64,000 nucleotides of DNA from contig JBDHXV010000003.1 of the NCBI GenBank assembly GCA_039810885.1, forward strand, positions 38,847-102,846, in the 5' to 3' direction. The notes below the pieces were generated by a model, which made no database searches, had not been told where the DNA came from, and saw only the letters and a list, made by a program, of their open reading frames with translations. Shown here one piece after another: positions 35,950 to 43,343 of the stretch (position 1 is the first letter of the stretch; every line of letters starts with the position of its first letter). The translations under genes and the position numbers were made by a program. This DNA comes from BJGO01 sp039810885. GTDB taxonomy: Bacteria > Bacteroidota > Bacteroidia > Chitinophagales > UBA10324.

Positions 35950-37290
35950 TCACTTGTATTGTCTGTCATTTAGTTTTTTAGGTACTGCTCTCCCATTGGC
36001 TACAACTCTAAAGTTTTTGTCAGAGCTTTTCGAATTTCCATTTCCTATTTTCTTCGAAGATTCAGAATAATGCCTTTTTGTGTCTTTTGATTTTTTATCA
36101 GTCGATTTATTGTTATTCTGCACTGCTCTGTTGTTAGAATCTCGTTTTTGGACAGTCAAATCAGCCGCATGAAAAGGATGGTTGGTAACTACTGGGATTT
36201 TTTTGCCGATTAGTTTTTCCGTGTTTTTTAAATTCAAAAGATCAAAGCCATCAACAAATGAGAGTGCTGTACCTGAGGCTCCAGCTCTGCCGGTTCTACC
36301 GATACGATGAACATAAGTCTCTGACACATCTGAAAGTTCAAAGTTAATCACAAAGTTGAGGTCGTCTATATCAATTCCTCTTGCAGCAATATCGGTGGCT
36401 ACAAGTACTCTTGTCTCTCCTGATTTAAAATTGTTTAATGCCTTTTGGCGGGCATTTTGAGATTTATTTCCATGGATAGCTTCTGCGGATATTTTCGCAT
36501 TTTGCAACTTACGGGCAATTTTATCAGCACCATGTTTAACTCTTGAAAATACGAGTACCGAATCGGAAATATTATGTTTCAGAATATGAATCAACAAATC
36601 CAATTTATCGTTTTTTTCTACAAAATAAAGAGATTGTTGTATGGTATCTGCAGTAGAAGACACAGGCGTTACTTCCACCATAGCAGGCTGATGTAGCATT
36701 GTTTTTGCCAACTTCTGAATTTCTTCTGGCATAGTAGCTGAGAAAAGAAGGGTTTGACGTTGTGGAGGTAGCAACTTGAGAATCCGTTTTACATCGTGTA
36801 CAAAGCCCATATCCAACATTCTATCGGCTTCGTCCAAGACAAAAATCTCCAAGTGTTTTAGGCTGACGATTCCCTGCGAGATAAAGTCTAACAGCCTACC
36901 TGGAGTAGCGACCAAAATATCTACACCTTTTCGTAAGGCTACTTCTTGGGCACCTTGTTTTACGCCACCAAATACAACCAAGTGTTTCAAATGCAGGTAT
37001 TTGCCATACGCTCTTATATTGTCTTCTATCTGTATTGCCAATTCACGTGTTGGCGTAAGTATCAAGGCTTTAATATTCCTATTCCGTTGCGGTTTCTCCG
37101 TAAGATTTTGGAGTATTGGAATAGCAAAAGCCGCCGTTTTACCGGTGCCGGTTTGTGCACAGCCAATCAAATCTTTGCCTTTTAATACTTCGGGAATAGC
37201 CTGCTCCTGTATCGGTGTTGGCGTGGTGTAACCTTGTTCTTCAATGGCTTTAAGAATAGGTTCTATGAGGTGTAAATCAGTAAATTTCAA
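35950..37290 (-). CDS. DEAD-box RNA helicase (RhlE-like)
   Basis: The 446-residue protein begins with a TTG (KFTDLHLIEPILKAIEEQGYTTPTPIQEQAIP, Q motif). Motifs follow in order: AQTGTGKTAAFAIP, LTPTRELAIQ, DEADRMLDMGF, SATMP, ILVATPGRLLDFI and the C-terminal HRIGRTGRAGASGTA. The last ~75 residues are basic and low complexity, as in RhlE proteins that bind structured RNA. It may help ribosome assembly or cold growth. It lies directly downstream of the restriction island on the same strand, 116 bp from hsdR, but nothing shows it belongs to that system. Confidence 0.93.
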   Translation of the reverse strand: MKFTDLHLIEPILKAIEEQGYTTPTPIQEQAIPEVLKGKDLIGCAQTGTGKTAAFAIPILQNLTEKPQRNRNIKALILTPTRELAIQIEDNIRAYGKYLHLKHLVVFGGVKQGAQEVALRKGVDILVATPGRLLDFISQGIVSLKHLEIFVLDEADRMLDMGFVHDVKRILKLLPPQRQTLLFSATMPEEIQKLAKTMLHQPAMVEVTPVSSTADTIQQSLYFVEKNDKLDLLIHILKHNISDSVLVFSRVKHGADKIARKLQNAKISAEAIHGNKSQNARQKALNNFKSGETRVLVATDIAARGIDIDDLNFVINFELSDVSETYVHRIGRTGRAGASGTALSFVDGFDLLNLKNTEKLIGKKIPVVTNHPFHAADLTVQKRDSNNRAVQNNNKSTDKKSKDTKRHYSESSKKIGNGNSKSSDKNFRVVANGRAVPKKLNDRQYK

Positions 37291-37375
37291 ATATCACAAT
37301 TAAAATACAGGATCTCCTGAACGAAAACCCATAGTGCGAAGGTAAACAATTTACTTAGATACCGCACCACAATTT

Positions 37376-37406
37376 ACCATTCACCATTCACCATTCACCA
37401 TTCACC
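37376..37406. repeat. Heptanucleotide tandem repeat (ACCATTC)4 at the end of hsdR
   Basis: Four exact copies of ACCATTC plus a partial ACC run from 37376 to 37406. The last base touches the hsdR stop codon (37407-37409). Copy number is likely to vary between strains. It marks the left edge of the restriction island. Confidence 0.9.
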
Positions 37407-40400
37407 TTATACTCCTTTATACTTCTCTACAAACGCACTAATCTTCTGAAAAACACTTTGTTTCTTGGTTAAATACTGCGGGTTGAGCGGACTCACCTTG
37501 GGTAAAACCTCGTTCAACTCGGTGCCGTTTTCGCTGGCGTAACCTCGTTTTAAGGAATTGAAAATATAGCGTTTGGCGGTCTCTTCGTTCAAGTTTTCTT
37601 CTATTATCAGCTTGGCAGCTTCTTCTTTTTGCTTCGCTTGTGCATAGGTGTAAAAAGCTTCTATGATGCCGGCTTTGTCTTCTATATTGGTCAAATTTGT
37701 TGTGTTGATAAAGTCCACCACCAGACTTTCTTTGGCCCTGTTGCCAATGCTGGCACGAATGATACGGCGAATTTCTTCAATCAATGCCGATTTGTCTTTG
37801 GTGCTTTTATTCTTTTCAAAAATCAATTCTAAAATATAATCCAAATTGATTTCCTGCGATTTTAATAAATCCACTTCAAATACCACATCGTTCCAGTCTA
37901 TTTTAGATTTCGATGGATTTTGATTGTTTGGTTCTCTTCGCAACCATTCTCTGATGTCGTTGTAAGTAGAACGATAGTCTTGGTTTGCTCTATCGGTCAA
38001 CACTTCCACATCTTGCATGGCGGCAATGTCTTCATCGCTTACAAAATGGGTTTCTTTAAATTTTTCTACAGTTTCAGCATCGTTTACATCAATGTGTTGC
38101 AAGGCTTTCAGGTGGCTAAACTCATCGTAATTCTGCAAGATGTTTTCTAAACGCAAGTATTCACCAAAGAGCTTTGCAAATTCTTTTTTGTCTTGTTCGG
38201 GTTCAATTTCTGTTGGATTGGGAAATTTCTCATTCAACTCGTTCACCACTTCCTTGTAGCCTCTTTTAACTTCGCCACTCAGTATGTCGGTAAAGCCTTC
38301 CAAGTACTCTTTATAGCTTTTTTCCAATACCACATTTTTGGTATTTGCATCGCCAAAAAGAACAATGGCATCAATGGTGGCTTGTTCCAAATCACGAAAA
38401 GTAACAATATTGCCAAAAGGTTTGGTAGTATCATAAATGCGGTTGGTTCTGGAAAATGCCTGTATCAATCCGTGGTAACGCAGGTTTTTATCTACAAACA
38501 AAGTATTGAGTGTAGGTGCATCAAAACCGGTGAGGAACATTCCCACCACAATCAACAAATCCACTTCTTTGTTTTTTACCCGCTTTGCCAAATCACGGTA
38601 ATAGTTTTGAAATTCTTTGCTTTCTACATTGCAATTACTTTGAAATAGCGCATTGTAATCGCTGATGGCTTTGCTCAAAAACTCTTTGGCACTGCTGTCC
38701 ATCGCCGTGGTTTCCATACTTTCGTCTTGTATGTCGCCAATGGCATTTTGCTCTTCGTTGGCGGCAAAGGAAAAGATGGTAGCTATTTTTAATGGTTTTT
38801 GGTTAGACGGATTGCAATCCGTCTCAACGTTTTGTAAATTGTTCAGTTCTTCGTAATACAATTTGGCAGCATCTACACTGCTCACGGCAAACATCGCATT
38901 AAAGCCGGAACTGCCTATTTGGTTGCGGTGGGTTTTTAGCCTGAAATTCTGCAATATATACTGCGAAATTTCTTTGATGCGATTAGGATGCAGCAAGGCC
39001 TCTTTGTTTTCTGCTCCACTGAGTTTTTTCTCGTCTTGCTCTGTTTCTATGTCTTTAAACTGCGGACGAACATCGTTATAATCCACCTTAAACTTCAACA
39101 CTTTATCGTCTCTAATAGCATCGGTAATCACATAAGAGTGCAGCTCGGTGCCAAATACGCTTTTGGTTGTCTCTGCTCCCATTGCATTTTCGGGAAAAAT
39201 AGGTGTTCCGGTGAAACCAAACTGAATGAATTTTTTGAATTTCTTTTTCAGGTTTTTCTGTGCTTCGCCAAATTGCGAACGGTGGCACTCATCAAAAATA
39301 AAAACTACTTGCTTTTGGTAAATAGCCAAATCGCCTTCGGTTTTCATTAAATTATTCAACTTCTGAATGGTGGTAACGATGATTTTATTATCCGTCTTAT
39401 CTAAGTTGCGTTTCAAACCTTCGGTGCTGTTGCTGCCGTTTACACTATCGGGCGAAAAGCGTTGGTATTCTTTCATCGTTTGGTAATCCAAATCTTTTCT
39501 ATCCACCACAAAAAATACTTTGTCTATAAAATCCAATTGTGTTGCCAAACGGGCTGCTTTAAAGCTGGTAAGGGTTTTGCCCGAACCGGTGGTGTGCCAG
39601 ATATAACCGCCACTTTCTACCTTCGACCAGTTTTTGGATTGAAAAGAACTGTTGATCTTCCATAAAATACGTTCGGTAGCTGCAATTTGGTAAGGTCGCA
39701 TCACCAACAGCGTGTCGCTCACATCTAACACCGAGTAGGTAAACAGCACATTGAGCAAGGTATTTTTTTGGAAAAAAGTAGCCGTAAAATCTTTAAGGTC
39801 TCGTATAACGGCATTATCTGCCTTTGCCCACTCCATCGTAAAATCGAAAGTGTTTTTGTTGCGTTTGGTGGTATTGGCAAAGTAGCGGCTGTAAGTGCCG
39901 TTGGAAATAACAAAGATTTGCAGGAATTTATACAACGAGTTGTCGCTGTTGAAACTCTCTTTGCTGTATCTATTGATTTGGTTAAACGCTTCTTTGATAG
40001 CTGTGCCTCGCTTTTTGAGTTCTATTTGCACCAAGGGCAAACCATTTACCAAAACAGTAACATCGTAGCGATTGGCGTGGCTACCTGTTTGCTCAAACTG
40101 ATTGATCACCTGCACTTTGTTGCGGGCAATATTTTTTTTATCAAACAAATAAATGTTTTGCAAATGACCGTCGTCAAATTTAAAATCGCAGATATAATCA
40201 TCGTGTACTTTGCGTGATTTTTCGATGATGCCCTCGCTGGGTTTGTCCAAATATTCGCTTACATAACGTTGCCATTCGTTATCGGTAAAAGTAATGTTAT
40301 TGAGTGCTTGCAATTGTATGCGCACATTGGCAAGCATCGTTTTGTTGGAATTGATATGTGTAGGATTTCCGTATCCTTGATGTATAAGGTCTTGCATAAA

Positions 40401-40523
40401 TTCCTTCTCCAGTGCAGCCTCTGTTTGATAAATAGCAGATGCCTCATTCGCTTCAAAATGCCTGGTGTATTTATCGAGAACGATGAAGTTGTTTGATTCG
40501 GCTATGGTTTTATATGTGCTCAT
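37407..40523 (-). CDS. hsdR: Type I restriction endonuclease subunit R
   Basis: The 1038-residue protein has the HsdR layout. The N-terminal PD-(D/E)xK nuclease region contains LPLVQIELKKRG near residue 168. The superfamily 2 translocase has Walker A WHTTGSGKTLTSFKAA near residue 306, FIFDECHRSQFGEA (DECH box) near residue 408, GFTGTPIF and LMIVVGMFLTGFDAP-like motif regions, and QAFSRTNRIYD (motif VI). The C-terminal helical part binds the methylase core. It cuts unmethylated DNA after ATP-driven translocation, together with HsdM and HsdS. Its ATG is immediately preceded by a repeat unit that separates it from the rest of the operon. Confidence 0.95.
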   Translation of the reverse strand: MSTYKTIAESNNFIVLDKYTRHFEANEASAIYQTEAALEKEFMQDLIHQGYGNPTHINSNKTMLANVRIQLQALNNITFTDNEWQRYVSEYLDKPSEGIIEKSRKVHDDYICDFKFDDGHLQNIYLFDKKNIARNKVQVINQFEQTGSHANRYDVTVLVNGLPLVQIELKKRGTAIKEAFNQINRYSKESFNSDNSLYKFLQIFVISNGTYSRYFANTTKRNKNTFDFTMEWAKADNAVIRDLKDFTATFFQKNTLLNVLFTYSVLDVSDTLLVMRPYQIAATERILWKINSSFQSKNWSKVESGGYIWHTTGSGKTLTSFKAARLATQLDFIDKVFFVVDRKDLDYQTMKEYQRFSPDSVNGSNSTEGLKRNLDKTDNKIIVTTIQKLNNLMKTEGDLAIYQKQVVFIFDECHRSQFGEAQKNLKKKFKKFIQFGFTGTPIFPENAMGAETTKSVFGTELHSYVITDAIRDDKVLKFKVDYNDVRPQFKDIETEQDEKKLSGAENKEALLHPNRIKEISQYILQNFRLKTHRNQIGSSGFNAMFAVSSVDAAKLYYEELNNLQNVETDCNPSNQKPLKIATIFSFAANEEQNAIGDIQDESMETTAMDSSAKEFLSKAISDYNALFQSNCNVESKEFQNYYRDLAKRVKNKEVDLLIVVGMFLTGFDAPTLNTLFVDKNLRYHGLIQAFSRTNRIYDTTKPFGNIVTFRDLEQATIDAIVLFGDANTKNVVLEKSYKEYLEGFTDILSGEVKRGYKEVVNELNEKFPNPTEIEPEQDKKEFAKLFGEYLRLENILQNYDEFSHLKALQHIDVNDAETVEKFKETHFVSDEDIAAMQDVEVLTDRANQDYRSTYNDIREWLRREPNNQNPSKSKIDWNDVVFEVDLLKSQEINLDYILELIFEKNKSTKDKSALIEEIRRIIRASIGNRAKESLVVDFINTTNLTNIEDKAGIIEAFYTYAQAKQKEEAAKLIIEENLNEETAKRYIFNSLKRGYASENGTELNEVLPKVSPLNPQYLTKKQSVFQKISAFVEKYKGV

Positions 40524-40565
40524 TTGTCTGAATTAGGGTTTGTTGGATTAAAGGATTTTAGGATT
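40524..40565. repeat. 42-bp repeat unit A downstream of the GxxExxY gene
   Basis: The unit starts with TTGTCTGAATTA right at the hsdR start codon and contains three GGATT motifs. It matches the unit at 41039-41080, in the same orientation, at 35 of 42 positions. The TAA stop of the GxxExxY gene (40566-40564) lies in its end. Confidence 0.8.
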
Positions 40566-40959
40566 ATTTTTTATAATCTTTGTTTTCAGGATGATTGATA
40601 TTATACACTCTTTTAAACTCTAAGCTTTTAGAACCAAAATTAATTAGTAAGCCAATGGGTAAATTGTATGCCTGACAATAATTCATTGCTTGAGCCAAGT
40701 GCACATCTTCCAGCTTAATTAAGGCTTTTAGTTCTACCATTATATAATCTTCCACAAAAAAATCTACACGCCTTGTTCCAATATCAATTCCGTCATACAA
40801 AATATTCATTTCCATTTCCCGCTTAAAACCCAAACCCTGCTTTTCCATTTCAATAGCTAATGCTCTTTGATAAATTACTTCCTGAAAACCATTGCCTAAT
40901 GTTTTATGTACGGTCATCGCACAACCAATTATTTTATGTGTTAAATCTTCGTGTTTCAT
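40564..40959 (-). CDS. GxxExxY family protein
   Basis: The 131-residue protein carries the family signature in LGNGFQEVIYQRAL (G-F-Q-E-V-I-Y) near residues 22-33. A PD-(D/E)xK-like core follows: RRVDFFVEDYIMVELKA (Asp ... Glu-x-Lys) near residues 58-74, then LAQAMNYCQAYNLPIGLLINFGSKSLEFKRV. The family looks nuclease-like, but its role is unknown to me. Members are frequently found with short interspersed repeats, and here it sits between two direct repeat units inside the restriction operon, between hsdS and hsdR. It could be a self-contained cassette that entered the operon. Confidence 0.88.
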   Translation of the reverse strand: MKHEDLTHKIIGCAMTVHKTLGNGFQEVIYQRALAIEMEKQGLGFKREMEMNILYDGIDIGTRRVDFFVEDYIMVELKALIKLEDVHLAQAMNYCQAYNLPIGLLINFGSKSLEFKRVYNINHPENKDYKK

Positions 40960-40984
40960 ATCTTTCTTTTTTTGTCTGTATCAA

Positions 40985-41136
40985 TTGTCAGCCTTAGGAT
41001 TTGTTGGATTAATTGTCAGAATTAATTGTCAGAATTAATTGTCTGAATTAAGATGAGTAGGATTAATGGATTGTAGGATTTTTTTATATTGTGTAATCCT
41101 ATCATCTTCAAATCCTAAAAATCATAATTCAGACAA
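40985..41136. repeat. Repeat block: unit B, 13-bp tandem x3, unit C and a 98-bp imperfect inverted repeat
   Basis: Unit B (40985-41012) shares TTGTC and TTTGTTGGATTAA with unit A. Three tandem copies of ATTGTCAGAATTA run over 41012-41050, the third with one A-to-T change. Unit C is at 41039-41080. TTGTCTGAATTA (41039-41050) and its exact reverse complement (41125-41136) are the ends of an imperfect inverted repeat whose inner arms (AAGATGA..TAGGATT and its complement, 41050-41064 and 41095-41108) also pair. The right arm contains the hsdS stop codon. Confidence 0.85.
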
Positions 41137-42342
41137 TGGAAAAGTTAGCAAGCTATCCCGATAATACGCATACTGCTTTTGTCTCAACTCAATTTCCTTT
41201 GGCAAACCCTCGCTGATGCTGTTGGTAAGCGTATCCATTTTATCCAATATCGCTACAATTCGTTCTTGCTCCGCTAAAGGTGGAATGGGGATTTTTGTCT
41301 TCTTTAAATTATCATTATATAATCTTTGAATTGTTCCTCCTTCAGCGACTTCCCATTTAGCAATTTGATAGAAATAGAATAGATATTTATTCAATACTTG
41401 ACTTTCATTATTTTCAATCCAAACAATATTACTATCTTGAAAATAAGCATCTTTACCATCAAATATTACAGCTCGTCCAATAGTTCCACTTGCTGAAATT
41501 AGGACTTCTCCAATTTTTGGATAATTGTATTTAGTCTTGTATTCATCAAATAATTCTTTTGAAATGTAAGCATTTGGGTCTTTACCAAAAGTTCCAATTT
41601 TATAAAAAGGAATTTCACCTTTATCGGTTGTTTGTTCTTTTAAAATTCGTTTACACATACGAACTTCCCCCACTTCCCCCAGCGTTTTCCACTCCACCTT
41701 AAATCCGTGTTTATCTGTGTTCATCTGTGGTTGAAACGCCAGCAACTCCTCCCTATAAAAGCTATACTGTTTTTTTCTTGCTGTAAGCTCTGCTGTAAGC
41801 TCTGCTGTAAGCTCGGTGAACTTATCGAGAATGGCAACTATTTCTTGTTGAACGGCGAGCGGTGGAATGGGGATTTCTAAAGATTTAATGATGTCAGAAT
41901 TAAGGTTACTTACTGAGCCACTGTTAATCTTACTTAACCAAAAAGTTTGTACAGTATTCGATAAAAGATAATGATACAGATAATCAGAATTTAATCTTTC
42001 ACCAAAATCACTAATCGAAGCCCAACCATCGTGTATAGCTCCATCAATATTGAGAATATAAGGACGACCAAAACTCATAGAATTGGACATAATAAAATCA
42101 CCTTTTTTTAAAACACGTGATTTTTCAGCTCCTTTTAATGTGATTCTCTGTTCAGTACTGTTTACATATTTTGAGTTTATAGTGGTGTCACCAATTTTAA
42201 TCCAAGGAATACCATTTTCATCATCAGTAATAAAATTTGCGATAGGACGAGGGGAAGCACCTCTTTGGATTTTCGCCACTTCTCCCAGCGTCTTCCATTC
42301 TACTTTTTGTCCTTGTAATAATTTATCTATGTTGTTCATCAT
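41122..42342 (-). CDS. hsdS: Type I restriction specificity subunit S
   Basis: The 406-residue protein has two target-recognition domains (TRDs) in the usual half-repeat layout. Each half begins VEWKTLGEV (about residues 15 and 214). Each TRD is followed by a helical spacer starting IPIPPLA-QQEIVAILDKF or IPIPPLAEQERIVAILDKM. The first spacer holds three exact Glu-Leu-Thr-Ala units (about residues 177-188). The joint between halves holds an extra PQMNTDKHGF segment (about 203-213) encoded by a dispersed DNA repeat. The C-terminus PLSEL and stop are encoded by the arm of another repeat. HsdS binds the bipartite target and sets the spacing between its halves. It overlaps rhuM by 4 bp. Confidence 0.95.
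   Translation of the reverse strand: MMNNIDKLLQGQKVEWKTLGEVAKIQRGASPRPIANFITDDENGIPWIKIGDTTINSKYVNSTEQRITLKGAEKSRVLKKGDFIMSNSMSFGRPYILNIDGAIHDGWASISDFGERLNSDYLYHYLLSNTVQTFWLSKINSGSVSNLNSDIIKSLEIPIPPLAVQQEIVAILDKFTELTAELTAELTARKKQYSFYREELLAFQPQMNTDKHGFKVEWKTLGEVGEVRMCKRILKEQTTDKGEIPFYKIGTFGKDPNAYISKELFDEYKTKYNYPKIGEVLISASGTIGRAVIFDGKDAYFQDSNIVWIENNESQVLNKYLFYFYQIAKWEVAEGGTIQRLYNDNLKKTKIPIPPLAEQERIVAILDKMDTLTNSISEGLPKEIELRQKQYAYYRDSLLTFPLSEL
41703..41732. repeat. Dispersed 10-bp-unit repeat read through inside hsdS
   Basis: Three imperfect 10-bp units (ATCCGTGTTT, ATCTGTGTTC, ATCTGTGGTT) lie in the frame of hsdS. Read on the minus strand they encode the NTDKHG-type peptide. I recognise this as a short repeat that recurs in many environmental bacterial genomes. 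Here it is in frame in the linker between the two halves of HsdS. Confidence 0.75.
41779..41814. repeat. Three exact 12-bp tandem repeats in hsdS (ELTA spacer)
   Basis: TGCTGTAAGCTC occurs three times without mismatch at 41779-41790, 41791-41802 and 41803-41814. On the coding (minus) strand each unit reads Glu-Leu-Thr-Ala. The unit is a multiple of three, so slippage keeps the frame. Position and sequence match the TAEL spacer repeats of EcoR124-type HsdS. Confidence 0.95.
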
Positions 42343-43343
42343 TTCCCTTTCTTTTTTGCTTTTTTCTCCAGATCCGAGATGGTTTTCAAATAATCCTTTT
42401 CTACCGATAGCAGTGTTTGGGCTTTGTATTTTTTATATTCTTCGGTTGCCTTCTCTTTGGCTTGAGTATGTGATATTTTACCGGCATTTTCCAATATTTT
42501 TCTTCCTGTAGAGCCAAGAATATTATCTAATTCACGCACATAATCTTGCATACGCATTTCCCGTTCTTCAATGGCGTTTAGTTCAGCCAAATCAAAATAA
42601 GCAGCTACCAAATTATTGAGCACTTTTAGTTCTTTTTCTTCTAAATAATTTTTGGCAATCATCGCTTCGGCTTGTGTGGGTTGTTCGCCTTTAAAATTGG
42701 TTAAACCTGCAAATGGTTTATCGCTGTCCACTCGTAAATAAATCACTTCACTTGCCGTATTTCCGTGAGCCGCATAATGCAATTTGTTTTGAACAATTTT
42801 AAAAAAGGTCAAACTCTCTTCGCTTTTTGGGTCATAATCGGTAGCCGTAGCATACAATTCCAGTACCTGACGGTACATTACCTTTTCGCTGGAACGAATA
42901 TCACGGATACGATCTAATAATTCTTTCCAATAATTGCCGCCACCCAAGTTTTTAAGACGTTCATCGTCCATTGTAAAGCCTTTTACGATGTATTCTTTTA
43001 AGCGCCCGGTTGCCCATTGACGAAAACGGGTTGCAATTTTTGAATTGATTCGATACCCCAAGGCAATAATCATATCCAGATTGTAATATTCCAACTCACG
43101 GGAAACCTCTCTATTACCTTCTGTTTGAACTGTTCGTATTTTCCGAACAGTTGCTTCAGGTGTTAATTCTTCATCTGTATATATATTTTTTATATGCTCG
43201 CTTACCGTTGATTTTGCTGCTTGATACAGCTCAGTCAGTTGCTTTTGCGTCAGCCAAACCGTTTCATTTTCCAACTGAACCGAAAGCTCAGAAAGCCCAT
43301 CGGCTGCCTTGTAAATAATTACTTCTCTTTTTTCGCTGCTCAT
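42339..43343 (-). CDS. RhuM family protein within the hsd operon
   Basis: The 334-residue protein matches the RhuM family (originally named as a virulence protein in Salmonella). It has VIIYKAADGLSELSVQLENETVWLTQKQLTELYQ, the helix-turn-helix-like TVSEHIKNIYTDEEL, and YYNLDMIIALGYRINSKIATRFRQWATGRLKEYIVKGF. These are DNA-binding-like features; the biochemical role is unknown. It overlaps hsdM by 4 bp at its start and hsdS by 4 bp at its end (ATGA type), so it is translationally coupled to the methylase complex. That argues for a function with the modification enzyme. Confidence 0.88.
   Translation of the reverse strand: MSSEKREVIIYKAADGLSELSVQLENETVWLTQKQLTELYQAAKSTVSEHIKNIYTDEELTPEATVRKIRTVQTEGNREVSRELEYYNLDMIIALGYRINSKIATRFRQWATGRLKEYIVKGFTMDDERLKNLGGGNYWKELLDRIRDIRSSEKVMYRQVLELYATATDYDPKSEESLTFFKIVQNKLHYAAHGNTASEVIYLRVDSDKPFAGLTNFKGEQPTQAEAMIAKNYLEEKELKVLNNLVAAYFDLAELNAIEEREMRMQDYVRELDNILGSTGRKILENAGKISHTQAKEKATEEYKKYKAQTLLSVEKDYLKTISDLEKKAKKKGK

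Noticed and set aside
35950..37290. DEAD-box helicase as part of the restriction island
   Set aside because: It is an ordinary RhlE-like RNA helicase, separated by a 116-bp gap with a repeat; no sign of functional coupling.
38193..38648. A 151-codon plus-strand frame opposite hsdR, and similar ones over 36.7-44.5 kb
   Set aside because: Antisense to well-supported hsdR, hsdM and helicase genes; no domain recognised.
37376..41136. CRISPR array
   Set aside because: The repeats are short tandem or direct units without regularly spaced unique spacers or cas genes.
40524..41136. Insertion sequence or transposase
   Set aside because: No transposase is encoded; only the small GxxExxY gene lies between the repeats.
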